DNA of 9,965 nt, from positions 1-9,965 of the forward strand of contig JAEXUU010000107.1 of assembly GCA_023452965.1 (NCBI GenBank), written 5' to 3'. Under the pieces are notes generated by a model, which did not search any database, had not been told where the DNA came from, and saw nothing but the letters and a program-made list of their open reading frames with translations. Both the position numbers and the translations under genes were made by a program. Source of the stretch: Pseudomonadota bacterium. GTDB taxonomy: Bacteria; Pseudomonadota; Alphaproteobacteria; Rhizobiales; Beijerinckiaceae. Below, in pieces: positions 1 through 5,520 of this stretch. Within the stretch, counting starts at the first letter, position 1. Each line of letters begins with the position of its first letter.

Positions 1-12
1 CACGAGGTCCGA

Positions 13-324
13 TTGCGGGAAGACCGTCAGCGTCTCGACAAATGGCTCTGGTTTGCGCGCTTTGCGCGCAACCGCCCCGCCGCCGTGCGCCTGGTGGAGG
101 ACGGCCATGTCCGGGTCGCAGGCAAGCGGATCGAGAATCCGGCACAGGGGCTCAAGCTCGGCGATGTCCTGACGCTCGCCCTGCCGCACGCGACACTGGT
201 CGTGAAGCTGCGCGCGCTCGGCGAGCGCCGGGGCTCCTACGAGCAGGCGCAGACGCTCTACGAGGTGCTCGGAGGCGATCAGCGCGGCGATGCGTCGCTT
301 GCGCCGGGGGAACCGAAGGGATAA
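13..324 (+). CDS. S4-domain RNA-binding protein, Hsp15 (HslR)-like
   Basis: A 103-residue protein that is mostly one S4 RNA-binding domain. The hallmark RLDKWLW lies at residues 7-13, followed by the basic helix-turn-strand stretch ending near residue 55 (GHVRVAGKRIENP, then GLKLGDVLTL). This pattern is shared with E. coli Hsp15, a ribosome-associated heat-shock protein that binds free 50S subunits carrying a nascent chain. The protein is shorter than E. coli Hsp15 (about 133 residues) because the basic C-terminal tail is reduced. The start is taken as TTG at 13, with GAGG at 4-7 as a plausible ribosome binding site. The frame is open to the first base of the window, so the true start could lie upstream. 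The family call is firm; the exact role (ribosome recycling or other rRNA binding) is inferred. It reads toward fdxA across a 160-nt gap. Confidence 0.85.
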   Translation: MREDRQRLDKWLWFARFARNRPAAVRLVEDGHVRVAGKRIENPAQGLKLGDVLTLALPHATLVVKLRALGERRGSYEQAQTLYEVLGGDQRGDASLAPGEPKG

Positions 325-372
325 GCGCTCGGGAAACTGCGGCCGGCGTTGGCGCGGCCTGCAAGGAATGTT

Positions 373-390
373 CCGAAACGGATGTTTCGG
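373..390. promoter_or_regulatory. Inverted repeat (7-bp arms, 4-nt centre) upstream of fdxA
   Basis: The arms CCGAAAC (373-379) and GTTTCGG (384-390) are perfect reverse complements around GGAT. A related half, GTTTCCGG, recurs at 406-413, 22 nt further on (about two helical turns). No T-tract follows, so it is unlikely to be a terminator of the S4 gene. A repressor or activator operator for fdxA is the more natural reading, but the cognate regulator is not identifiable. Confidence 0.4.
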
Positions 391-426
391 CAGAACTTCT
401 TTATCGTTTCCGGCCTAAATGCGGCC

Positions 427-455
427 TTGAAACACTCTCTCGACCGGTTCTAAGG
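427..455 (+). promoter_or_regulatory. Possible sigma-70-type promoter of fdxA
   Basis: TTGAAA at 427-432 is a good -35. With a 17-nt spacer the -10 would be CTAAGG (450-455), and with 18 nt it would be TAAGGA (451-456). Both -10 candidates are poor. The -10 region falls in the loop of the 440-468 inverted repeat. This is a weak prediction. Confidence 0.25.
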
Positions 456-468
456 ATGCGCCGGTCGA
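440..468. promoter_or_regulatory. 8-bp inverted repeat beside the fdxA ribosome binding site
   Basis: TCGACCGG (440-447) and CCGGTCGA (461-468) are perfect reverse complements separated by 13 nt. The right arm ends two bases before the fdxA Shine-Dalgarno GGAAGGA (471-477). It could be an operator overlapping the promoter or an mRNA hairpin next to the ribosome binding site; the sequence does not decide between these. Confidence 0.4.
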
Positions 469-484
469 TCGGAAGGACAGCGCC

Positions 485-823
485 ATGACCTATGTGGTCA
501 CCGAGAACTGCATCAAGTGCAAGTATATGGATTGCGTCGAGGTCTGTCCGGTAGACTGTTTCTACGAAGGCGAGAACATGCTCGTCATCCATCCCGACGA
601 GTGCATCGACTGCGGCGTCTGCGAGCCGGAATGCCCGGCCGAGGCGATCAAGCCCGACACCGAGCCCGGCCTCGACAGCTGGCTTCAGCTCAACTCGAAA
701 TATGCTTCGAGCTGGCCGAACATCACGCAGAAGAAAGAGCCGCCTGCCGACGCCAAGGAGTTCGACGGCGTGCCCGGCAAGCTCGAGGCACATTTCTCGG
801 CGAACCCCGGCGAAGGCGACTGA
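485..823 (+). CDS. fdxA: 7Fe-8S ferredoxin FdxA
   Basis: A 112-residue ferredoxin carrying one [3Fe-4S] and one [4Fe-4S] cluster, an electron carrier in the cytoplasm. Cysteines lie at residues 9, 12, 17, 21, 25, 40, 43, 46 and 50, matching the Azotobacter vinelandii ferredoxin I pattern shifted by one. By that comparison C9, C17 and C50 hold the 3Fe cluster and C21, C40, C43 and C46 the 4Fe cluster, while C12 and C25 are non-ligands. The C-terminal extension after about residue 55 ([18 protein letters not shown]) is typical of this family and the length is normal. The start is fixed by GGAAGGA at 471-477, seven bases before the ATG. In alphaproteobacteria fdxA is commonly found directly before carD, as here. 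The physiological partner is not evident from the neighbours. Confidence 0.95.
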   Translation: MTYVVTENCIKCKYMDCVEVCPVDCFYEGENMLVIHPDECIDCGVCEPECPAEAIKPDTEPGLDSWLQLNSKYASSWPNITQKKEPPADAKEFDGVPGKLEAHFSANPGEGD

Positions 824-892
824 ACCTGCCCCTGGGGCATGCCCCCGACGCAGTCGACCATGGCGGGCCGGCGGGGCCCGCTGGCAGGCGCG

Positions 893-925
893 AAAACCGT
901 TTGCCTTTGATTCGGCGGGTTTTTT
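893..925 (+). terminator. Possible terminator of fdxA overlapping the carD promoter
   Basis: AAAACC (893-898) can pair with GGTTTT (918-923), and GCC (903-905) with GGC (914-916). A run of six T follows the G-rich arm (920-925). The stem is A/T-rich and interrupted, so it is a weak terminator at best. A stronger GC stem without a T-tract, GCGGGCC/GGCCCGC (863-869 with 875-881), lies just upstream. The -35 of the carD promoter candidate sits in the loop. Confidence 0.3.
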
Positions 926-937
926 GTGGTATACAAT
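907..937 (+). promoter_or_regulatory. Candidate carD promoter with overlapping dyad
   Basis: TTGATT (907-912), a 17-nt spacer, then TATACA (930-935). A better -10 match, TACAAT (932-937), would need a 19-nt spacer. The -10 lies inside an imperfect dyad spanning 925-944 with perfect outer arms TGTGG and CCACA. This is the best promoter-like sequence in the fdxA-carD gap. It would give a leader of roughly 270 nt before the carD start codon. Established knowledge: CarD-family proteins act at promoter -10 regions, and repression of its own promoter by CarD is reported in Rhodobacter. Whether that applies here is inference. Confidence 0.5.
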
Positions 938-978
938 TGCCACAGTCGAGTTCGTTCCGCCTGCCCCTGCGAGAATTC

Positions 979-999
979 ATGAATGGGGCGCCCCCATAA
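979..999 (+). other. Possible six-codon upstream ORF (MNGAPP) in the carD leader
   Basis: ATG at 979 opens a six-codon frame ending with two proline codons directly before TAA (997-999). The frame contains the GC palindrome GGGGCGCCCC (985-994), and its start lies in the perfect palindrome ATTCATGAAT (975-984). The ribosome binding site is weak (GCGAGA about eight bases upstream). Pro-Pro at a stop codon is known to slow termination in some leader peptides. Translation here is unproven and it may be chance. Confidence 0.2.
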
Positions 1000-1098
1000 G
1001 CGCAGTCCGCAGAGCTACCGGCACCAAGTCCGGGGCTGTGCGACCTTCGTGTCCGGTGGCCATCAAGAAACAATCGGCTGAGGGAGCGTGTCGCGCCT

Positions 1099-1181
1099 GG
1101 AGATGACTTTCAAAGTCGCATCCGTCGCGTCCGGCAGAGTGGCGCTGGTTATTCCGACCAGCGACTGAAAGTCGCGTCTCC
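1099..1181 (+). promoter_or_regulatory. Folded 5' leader element upstream of carD
   Basis: Two alternative sets of pairing are visible. Local hairpins: GACTTT-C-AAAGTC (1105-1117), CGCTGGT/ACCAGCG (1143-1149 with 1157-1163) and GCGACT-GAA-AGTCGC (1161-1175). Long-range pairing: GGAGA (1099-1103) with TCTCC (1177-1181), GACTTTC (1105-1111) with GAAAGTC (1167-1173), and GTCGC (1115-1119) with GCGAC (1161-1165). Using both sets at once is not possible, which is the layout expected of a switching leader RNA. A cruciform or protein site in DNA is the alternative. It ends 33 nt before the carD ATG. I recognise no known riboswitch class. Confidence 0.45.
1103..1168 (+). other. Possible 21-codon upstream ORF within the carD leader
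   Basis: ATG at 1103 opens 21 codons ending at TGA (1166-1168). The peptide begins MTFKVASVASG. The frame runs through the left hairpin and stops inside the GAA-loop hairpin at 1161-1175. It is not in frame with carD. GGAG directly abuts the ATG, too close for a good ribosome binding site, so translation is doubtful. If translated, a ribosome would cover exactly the segment that decides between local and long-range pairing. Confidence 0.18.
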
Positions 1182-1214
1182 GCACATTGCGGACCGATGA
1201 GGAGTTGAAACGGC

Positions 1215-1802
1215 ATGACCACTGCGAAGAAAGCTGCTGTGCGCCTGGGTTTCAAGACTGGCGAGTTCGTCGTCTATCCGTCCCATGGTGTCGGTCAGAT
1301 CACGGCGATCGAGGAGCAGGAGGTTGCTGGCTTCAAACTCGAGCTGTTCGTCGTCAGCTTCGCCAAGGACAAGATGACCCTGCGCGTGCCCACCGCCAAG
1401 GCGGCGAGCGTCGGCCTGCGCAAGCTCGCCGATGGCGAGATCGTCGCCAAGGCGCTGGCGACGCTGACCGGCCGCGCCCGGATCAAGCGCACCATGTGGT
1501 CGCGCCGCGCCCAGGAATACGAAGCGAAGATCAACTCGGGCGATCTCGTCGCCATCGCCGAAGTGGTGCGCGACCTCTATCGCTCCGAGGCGCAGCCCGA
1601 GCAGTCCTATTCCGAGCGCCAGCTCTATGAAGCGGCGATCGACCGGATGACGCGCGAGATCGCGGCGGTCGACGAGATCACCGAGACCGAGGCGCTGAAG
1701 AAGATCGAGACACAGCTCGCCAAGTCGCCGCGCCGGGCCAGCAAGGCCGAGGCGGCCGAGGCCGAGGAAGGCGACGAGGACCTGCAGGAAGAGGCCGCCT
1801 GA
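1215..1802 (+). CDS. carD: CarD/CdnL-family RNA polymerase-binding transcription regulator
   Basis: A 195-residue member of the CarD/CdnL family, which binds the RNA polymerase beta subunit and stabilises open complexes at promoters, notably rRNA promoters. The N-terminal Tudor-like domain covers about residues 13-70 (FKTGEFVVYPSHGVGQI near the start, LRVPTAKAASVGLRKL near its end). The helical DNA-contacting domain covers about 75-165. W95 in the TMWSRR segment aligns with M. tuberculosis CarD W85, the residue that wedges into the upstream edge of the transcription bubble. AEVVRDLY (115-122) is a family signature. The last 20 residues or so are an acidic Glu/Ala-rich tail. GGAG at 1201-1204 precedes the ATG by ten bases. 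The gene follows fdxA after a 391-nt leader and ends in a strong terminator, so it is probably expressed from its own promoter. Confidence 0.95.
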   Translation: MTTAKKAAVRLGFKTGEFVVYPSHGVGQITAIEEQEVAGFKLELFVVSFAKDKMTLRVPTAKAASVGLRKLADGEIVAKALATLTGRARIKRTMWSRRAQEYEAKINSGDLVAIAEVVRDLYRSEAQPEQSYSERQLYEAAIDRMTREIAAVDEITETEALKKIETQLAKSPRRASKAEAAEAEEGDEDLQEEAA

Positions 1803-1827
1803 GGCGGTTTCCCCAGACCGGATATGG

Positions 1828-1860
1828 AAAGGCCCGGCGGAGCGATCCGCCGGGCCTTTT
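1828..1860 (+). terminator. Strong intrinsic terminator after carD, probably bidirectional
   Basis: AAAGGCCCGGCGG (1828-1840) and CCGCCGGGCCTTT (1847-1859) form a perfect 13-bp stem with a 6-nt loop, ending in TTTT (1857-1860). It lies 25 nt beyond the carD stop. The A-run on the left arm gives a T-run on the minus strand. The convergent dienelactone hydrolase gene ends 36 nt away, so one hairpin can stop both transcripts. Confidence 0.9.
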
Positions 1861-1895
1861 CCTTGATCGCCCGGCGGGGGGCGGTTCCCGGGCCG

Positions 1896-2765
1896 TCAAG
1901 CCGCCCCCGTCTCGCTGGCGAGAAAGGCGACCGTGCGCTCCCAGGCCAGCCTGGCGGTGGCGGCATTGTAGCGCTCGGCGCTGGTGTCGTTGTGGAAGGC
2001 GTGGTCGACATCCGGATAGACGATCGCCTGGTAGCGGATATGGGCGGCCTTCAGCGCGGCCTCATAGGCCGGCAACCCCTCGACCAGGCGGGTATCGCGC
2101 GCGGCGTGCTGGATCAGCAGCCGGGCCTTGATCTGCGGCACCTTGGCGAGGTCCGGCGAGCGGCCGTAGAAGACGACGCCGGCGGTCAGCTCGGGCGCCG
2201 CCACGGCAAGATCGTTGACGACGCCCCCACCCCAGCAGAAGCCGACGGCGCCGACCTTTCCGGTCGCGTCCGGCCGGGCGGCGAGCAAGGCGAGCGCTGC
2301 CCGCCCCTGGGCGACGACGTCCTCGGGCTTGAGCTGCGGGAAGAGCGCGCGGGCGGCATCGGGATCGGCGGGCGTGCCGCCGAGCGGGGTCAGGAAGTCG
2401 AGGCCGAGCGCGGTGAAGCCGGCCAGCGCCATGCGGCGGGTGACGTCCTCGATATGCGGGTTGAGACCGCGGTTCTCATGGATGACGAGCACACCGCCGC
2501 GCCTGGCGGGGGTCTTCGGCGCGACGAGGTAGCCTCTCAGCGCGATGCCATTAACGGTCTCGGCGATGCGCCGTGCCTCGAGCCGGGCATCGTCGGGGGC
2601 GACCTGCTGGGCCTGCGCGTAGTTCGGCTCGAGCAGCGCGAGCGCGGCCTCCGCCGCCGCGACCGAGCCGGCGAGCGTGACCAGCCGGTTCATGAAGCTG
2701 CGTCGGTCGAGCGGTTTGTGGGTGTACTCGTCGTAGAGTTCGACGATGCGGCGGTCGAGTGCCAT
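1896..2765 (-). CDS. Dienelactone hydrolase family protein with Tat signal
   Basis: A 289-residue alpha/beta hydrolase of the dienelactone hydrolase family, which typically hydrolyses ester or lactone bonds. The nucleophile is a cysteine in GFCWGGG (C177), as in classical dienelactone hydrolase. The other triad residues are probably D224 (AARDTRLVEG) and H255 (DVDHAFHND). E97 in HENRG matches the glutamate that partners the cysteine in the family. The N-terminus carries a twin-arginine-like signal, DRRSFMNRL (residues 20-28), then a hydrophobic stretch and an AQA-type cleavage site near residue 53, so export or membrane attachment is expected. The start is ATG at 2765, with GGGAGG at 2771-2776 five bases upstream. 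An in-frame ATG at 2801 lacks this support. The natural substrate is unknown, and no aromatic degradation genes are nearby. Confidence 0.88.
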   Translation of the reverse strand: MALDRRIVELYDEYTHKPLDRRSFMNRLVTLAGSVAAAEAALALLEPNYAQAQQVAPDDARLEARRIAETVNGIALRGYLVAPKTPARRGGVLVIHENRGLNPHIEDVTRRMALAGFTALGLDFLTPLGGTPADPDAARALFPQLKPEDVVAQGRAALALLAARPDATGKVGAVGFCWGGGVVNDLAVAAPELTAGVVFYGRSPDLAKVPQIKARLLIQHAARDTRLVEGLPAYEAALKAAHIRYQAIVYPDVDHAFHNDTSAERYNAATARLAWERTVAFLASETGAA

Positions 2766-2899
2766 GGTCGCCTCCCTGATCGGGCAGCATTCCGCCGCCA
2801 CCTGTCAGCGGCCCGCCCGTTCGGGGGACCGTCATTGGCGCGGGACGCTAGCACGAGCCGGGATGGCTGGTCAGCGGCGCAAGGCCGCCCGAAACCCGG

Positions 2900-4375
2900 C
2901 TACTCGGTCACGATCTTGTAACGCTGTCCGGGGTTCAGCCTGGCGCTGCGCTCGAGGCCGTTCAGGATCAGGAAGAGTTCCTGCGGCCGATCATGCGTCG
3001 CCATCCGCCCGGCGAGGGCCGCCGGCGTCTCGCCCTCGGCGGCGCTGACCAGCCGGATCTGCATCGGCTTGACCGATTGCGCCTCGGCCGGAGTCAGGCT
3101 GCGGAAGCTGTCGAGCACGGCGCGCATGCCGCGCTCGGGATCGGTCTCGCCCTTGGCGGCGAGGATGAAGCGATAGACGCGCGAGCCGGCCTGGATCGCG
3201 GCCAGCCGGAAGCGCCAATCGGTACCCTTGCCGGTGGTGACGGCAGCCGGCAGGCCGCCGACCGTCACGGATTCGACAGTGCCGGTGGTGACGCCGTCGA
3301 TCCAGCCGGAGGCGACATAGGATTCGAGCGTCTGCCCGGGCTTGAGCGCGACCGAGTCGAAGCGCAGGGCCTGGGCGCCGTCGCCGCCGACGCCGACCAC
3401 CATCTCGCGCGCCGCCTCGAGTTCGAAGCCTTCGGGCGCGGTGAAGGCGATGCGCAGGGCGCTGTTGAGGTAGCGCCGGCCACGGACGACGCCGTCGGCC
3501 GGGTCGTCGCCGAAGGCGATGCCGTCGATCGCGGTCAGCCAGCGTCCGGCCTCGCGCTCGCCGATCCCGGGCGCGCCGATCTGGCGCGCGCCGGAAGTGA
3601 CCGCGGCGACGCGCTCCGGCGTCGAGGGGTGGCTGGAAAGGATGTCGAGCTTCTTGTCGCCGCCGCCCTCGCGCCCGGCGCGGAAGGCGGTGTTGCGGCC
3701 GAGCGAGACGAGGAAGCGGCCGGCGCCGTAAGGGTCGTAGCCGGCCTTGGCGATGTTGCGCACGCTGATCTGGTCGGCGAGCAGCTCCTGCTGCCGCGAG
3801 AATTTCGCCAGCGTCAGCTTCGAGCTGGCCTGGACCGCCGCGCCGGTCGTCGGATCATTCAGCACCTGGGCGACGACCTGGCTGACCAGTGCCGATTCGA
3901 GCTCCATCTCGGCCCGCTCGGTGGCGTGGCGAGCGGTGACATGCGCGATCTCGTGCGCCATCACCGAGGCGATCTCAGACGTGTCGTTGGCGAGGGCGAG
4001 CAGGCCGCGGGTGACGTAGAGGCGCCCGGTCGGCAAGGCGAAGGCGTTGACGATCGGCGAGTTCAGGATGGTGATTTCGTAATTGCCGATCTGCCCGTCG
4101 CTGGCTTTGGCGAGGCGGGCGACGATCTCCTCCAGCACGGCGCGGACATTGGCGGAGCGGTACTCGCCGCCGAAAGCCTGGAGCAGGCGCAGATGCTCGC
4201 GGTCCGTGCCGCGCTGCAGGCTGGCGACGCGCGGAGCCGCCTCGCCGCCGGGCTGATCGAGCGGCGGCAGCAGGGAACTCTGGTCGCCGAAGCAGGCGGC
4301 CAGCAGCAGAGCCGGCAGCGCCATGGCGACGAGGCGCCCCCGGGCTGGCTGTCGATATCGCTGCATTGCCTGCAT
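2900..4375 (-). CDS. M48-family zinc metalloprotease lipoprotein (BepA/LoiP-like)
   Basis: A 491-residue envelope protease. The zinc-binding HEIAH is at residues 141-145. The third ligand is expected at E197 in QQELLAD (the family's ExxxD helix), followed by the AGYDP turn typical of M48 proteins. The N-terminus has a lipoprotein signal ending in LLLAAC, with C28 the predicted lipidated residue. The last 40 residues or so (ELFLILNGL, then LNPGQRYKIV) resemble the LysM-like tail common in rhizobial homologues. E. coli relatives act in outer-membrane protein quality control; a similar role is inferred. Starts at 4375 or 4366 are both possible. The first leaves 4 nt after the upstream gene's stop and implies translational coupling. 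A longer frame from 4420 would overlap the upstream gene and is less likely. Confidence 0.88.
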   Translation of the reverse strand: MQAMQRYRQPARGRLVAMALPALLLAACFGDQSSLLPPLDQPGGEAAPRVASLQRGTDREHLRLLQAFGGEYRSANVRAVLEEIVARLAKASDGQIGNYEITILNSPIVNAFALPTGRLYVTRGLLALANDTSEIASVMAHEIAHVTARHATERAEMELESALVSQVVAQVLNDPTTGAAVQASSKLTLAKFSRQQELLADQISVRNIAKAGYDPYGAGRFLVSLGRNTAFRAGREGGGDKKLDILSSHPSTPERVAAVTSGARQIGAPGIGEREAGRWLTAIDGIAFGDDPADGVVRGRRYLNSALRIAFTAPEGFELEAAREMVVGVGGDGAQALRFDSVALKPGQTLESYVASGWIDGVTTGTVESVTVGGLPAAVTTGKGTDWRFRLAAIQAGSRVYRFILAAKGETDPERGMRAVLDSFRSLTPAEAQSVKPMQIRLVSAAEGETPAALAGRMATHDRPQELFLILNGLERSARLNPGQRYKIVTE

Positions 4376-4379
4376 CAAC

Positions 4380-5201
4380 CTAGTCGACCATCTCCAGGGC
4401 GGCGCGCGACTCGATCGCAATGAGGAGGCCGTCGCGCCCCTCGATCACGCCGCGCACGCGCACGCGTTTACCGGTCAGCGCGGATGCGGTCCAGCCGCCG
4501 CGCTGCAATTCCCGCCACAGGGATCGCGACAGCACGATGCTGCCGCCCGCTCCGCGACGGCGCGTAAAGTTGAGATAGGTTCGCTGAGCCCGTTCGCCAA
4601 CCGCTGCGATGCGCCCCTCAACCACCGCGATCCGGCCCGCCTGCGCCTTCATCGCGGCGGGATCGTGGCCGTCGACCACCGGCAGGCCTGCAAGGGCAAG
4701 GTTTGTTGCCGGCGTGGCGGAATCGGCACGGTCCGCGACCGTCTTGGCGAGGGAACCCAACTCTGCCGTCCGCCAGAGCGCGTTGCAGCCACCGAGGCCG
4801 GGCTCGGGAAGATGCAGCGCCGCTCCGGCCGCCAGCAGGAGGCCGGCAAGGTCGCGCTTGGCATTGTTCTCGGCCGCGCCCGCCGGAAGCAGGAGACGCG
4901 CCGGAGCCCGGCCCCAGCGATCGGCGCTGCCGAGCACGGCGAACTCGAACTCGCTGCCCAGCCAGGGCTGGAGCGCAGCTGAAAACCGCTCCCGCTCCGT
5001 TTCGCCCTGTCGCGGCGCTAGCCCGGCCAAACGAAGGACAGTTCCGTCTGCCAGAACGAGATCACCATGGCGGTCGAGCCCGGCCAGCCGGACCTTGCGG
5101 GTTTCCTCCGGTGCAACGCAGTCTTCGGCGGCAGCGGGCCGCGCCGCCGCAGAAATCGCAGCGAGCCCCGCAATCACGATAAAGGAAGGCTTCACGCGCA
5201 T
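4380..5201 (-). CDS. Secreted SNase-like (thermonuclease-fold) protein, active site degenerate
   Basis: A 273-residue exported protein with a signal peptide of about 25 residues (hydrophobic core, then ARPAAA before EDC). Residues 45-105 look like a staphylococcal-nuclease OB-fold: a strand pair at DLVLADGTVLRLAGL and the DRWGR motif at 94-98, where nucleases usually have DRYGR. The calcium-binding and catalytic residues expected in the DGDT/R/E pattern are not visible, so nuclease activity is doubtful. The C-terminal part (GRIAVVEGRIAAVGE, then YLNF, then VRVRGVIEGRDG) resembles a second OB-like barrel. Two cysteines (C28, C139) could form a disulfide. It is followed after 4 nt by the M48 lipoprotein, suggesting a shared envelope role. 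The family call is moderate. The start is ATG at 5201, with a weak ribosome binding site. Confidence 0.65.
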   Translation of the reverse strand: MRVKPSFIVIAGLAAISAAARPAAAEDCVAPEETRKVRLAGLDRHGDLVLADGTVLRLAGLAPRQGETERERFSAALQPWLGSEFEFAVLGSADRWGRAPARLLLPAGAAENNAKRDLAGLLLAAGAALHLPEPGLGGCNALWRTAELGSLAKTVADRADSATPATNLALAGLPVVDGHDPAAMKAQAGRIAVVEGRIAAVGERAQRTYLNFTRRRGAGGSIVLSRSLWRELQRGGWTASALTGKRVRVRGVIEGRDGLLIAIESRAALEMVD

Positions 5202-5229
5202 CTGCTTTATGCTAAACGCAATCGCGTGC

Positions 5230-5306
<77 letters not shown>

Positions 5307-5325
5307 TTTCTTCCGCAAGCAATCC

Positions 5326-5414
5326 GCCCGAACGGCCTTTGGCCGGCCTGTGCCTGTCGGCTCCGCCGGCCGGGCGGCACGGCGCGAAGCGTTCGGGCAG
5401 ACCTGAGCAGGTCT
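5326..5414. repeat. Large imperfect hairpin plus 16-bp palindrome downstream of tRNA-Arg
   Basis: The 214-nt gap 5307-5520 holds no convincing gene. GCCCGAACG (5326-5334) pairs with CGTTCGGGC (5390-5398), and inside it GGCCGGC (5341-5347) pairs with GCCGGCC (5365-5371). Directly after is the near-perfect palindrome AGACCTG-AG-CAGGTCT (5399-5414). No T-tract follows, so a classic terminator is unlikely. It may be a REP-like dispersed element, a processing structure or a protein site. Further on, a 10-bp direct repeat GCCTTGCCAT lies at 5441-5450 and 5465-5474. Confidence 0.4.
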
Positions 5415-5482
5415 TGAAGTTCTTCTCGCGGTCGGTGCTGGCCTTGCCATGCGAGAGGGTGCGAGCCTTGCCATTTCTGATG

Positions 5483-5497
5483 GAACAAAATAAGAAC
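5483..5497. promoter_or_regulatory. Alphaproteobacterial LexA (SOS) box
   Basis: GAAC-N7-GAAC on the plus strand, equal to GTTC-N7-GTTC on the minus strand, with an all-A/T spacer (AAAATAA). This direct repeat is the established LexA operator form in alphaproteobacteria (Rhodobacter, Sinorhizobium, Caulobacter). It lies 23 nt before the ATG of the small gene at 5521, overlapping where a promoter would be (TTGCCA at 5468-5473 could be the -35). Both core tetramers and the spacer length match exactly. Confidence 0.65.
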
Positions 5498-5520
5498 AAA
5501 AGTGAATCAGGAGGTGAGCC

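Noticed and set aside
401..943. 180-codon minus-strand open frame over fdxA
   Set aside because: FdxA on the plus strand has the complete nine-cysteine pattern; the antisense product has no feature.
2874..2888. GCGGC/GCCGC stem as terminator of the M48 gene
   Set aside because: It has only five base pairs and no T-tract on the minus strand.
1824..2921. 365-codon plus-strand open frame over the dienelactone hydrolase gene
   Set aside because: Composition is Gly/Arg/Asp-rich with no recognisable domain. The opposite strand holds a protein with a full catalytic motif set. Long antisense frames are expected at this GC content.
2993..4423. 476-codon plus-strand open frame over the M48 gene
   Set aside because: It mirrors the minus-strand metalloprotease, which has HEIAH and a lipobox. 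The plus-strand translation is low-complexity and has no ribosome binding site.
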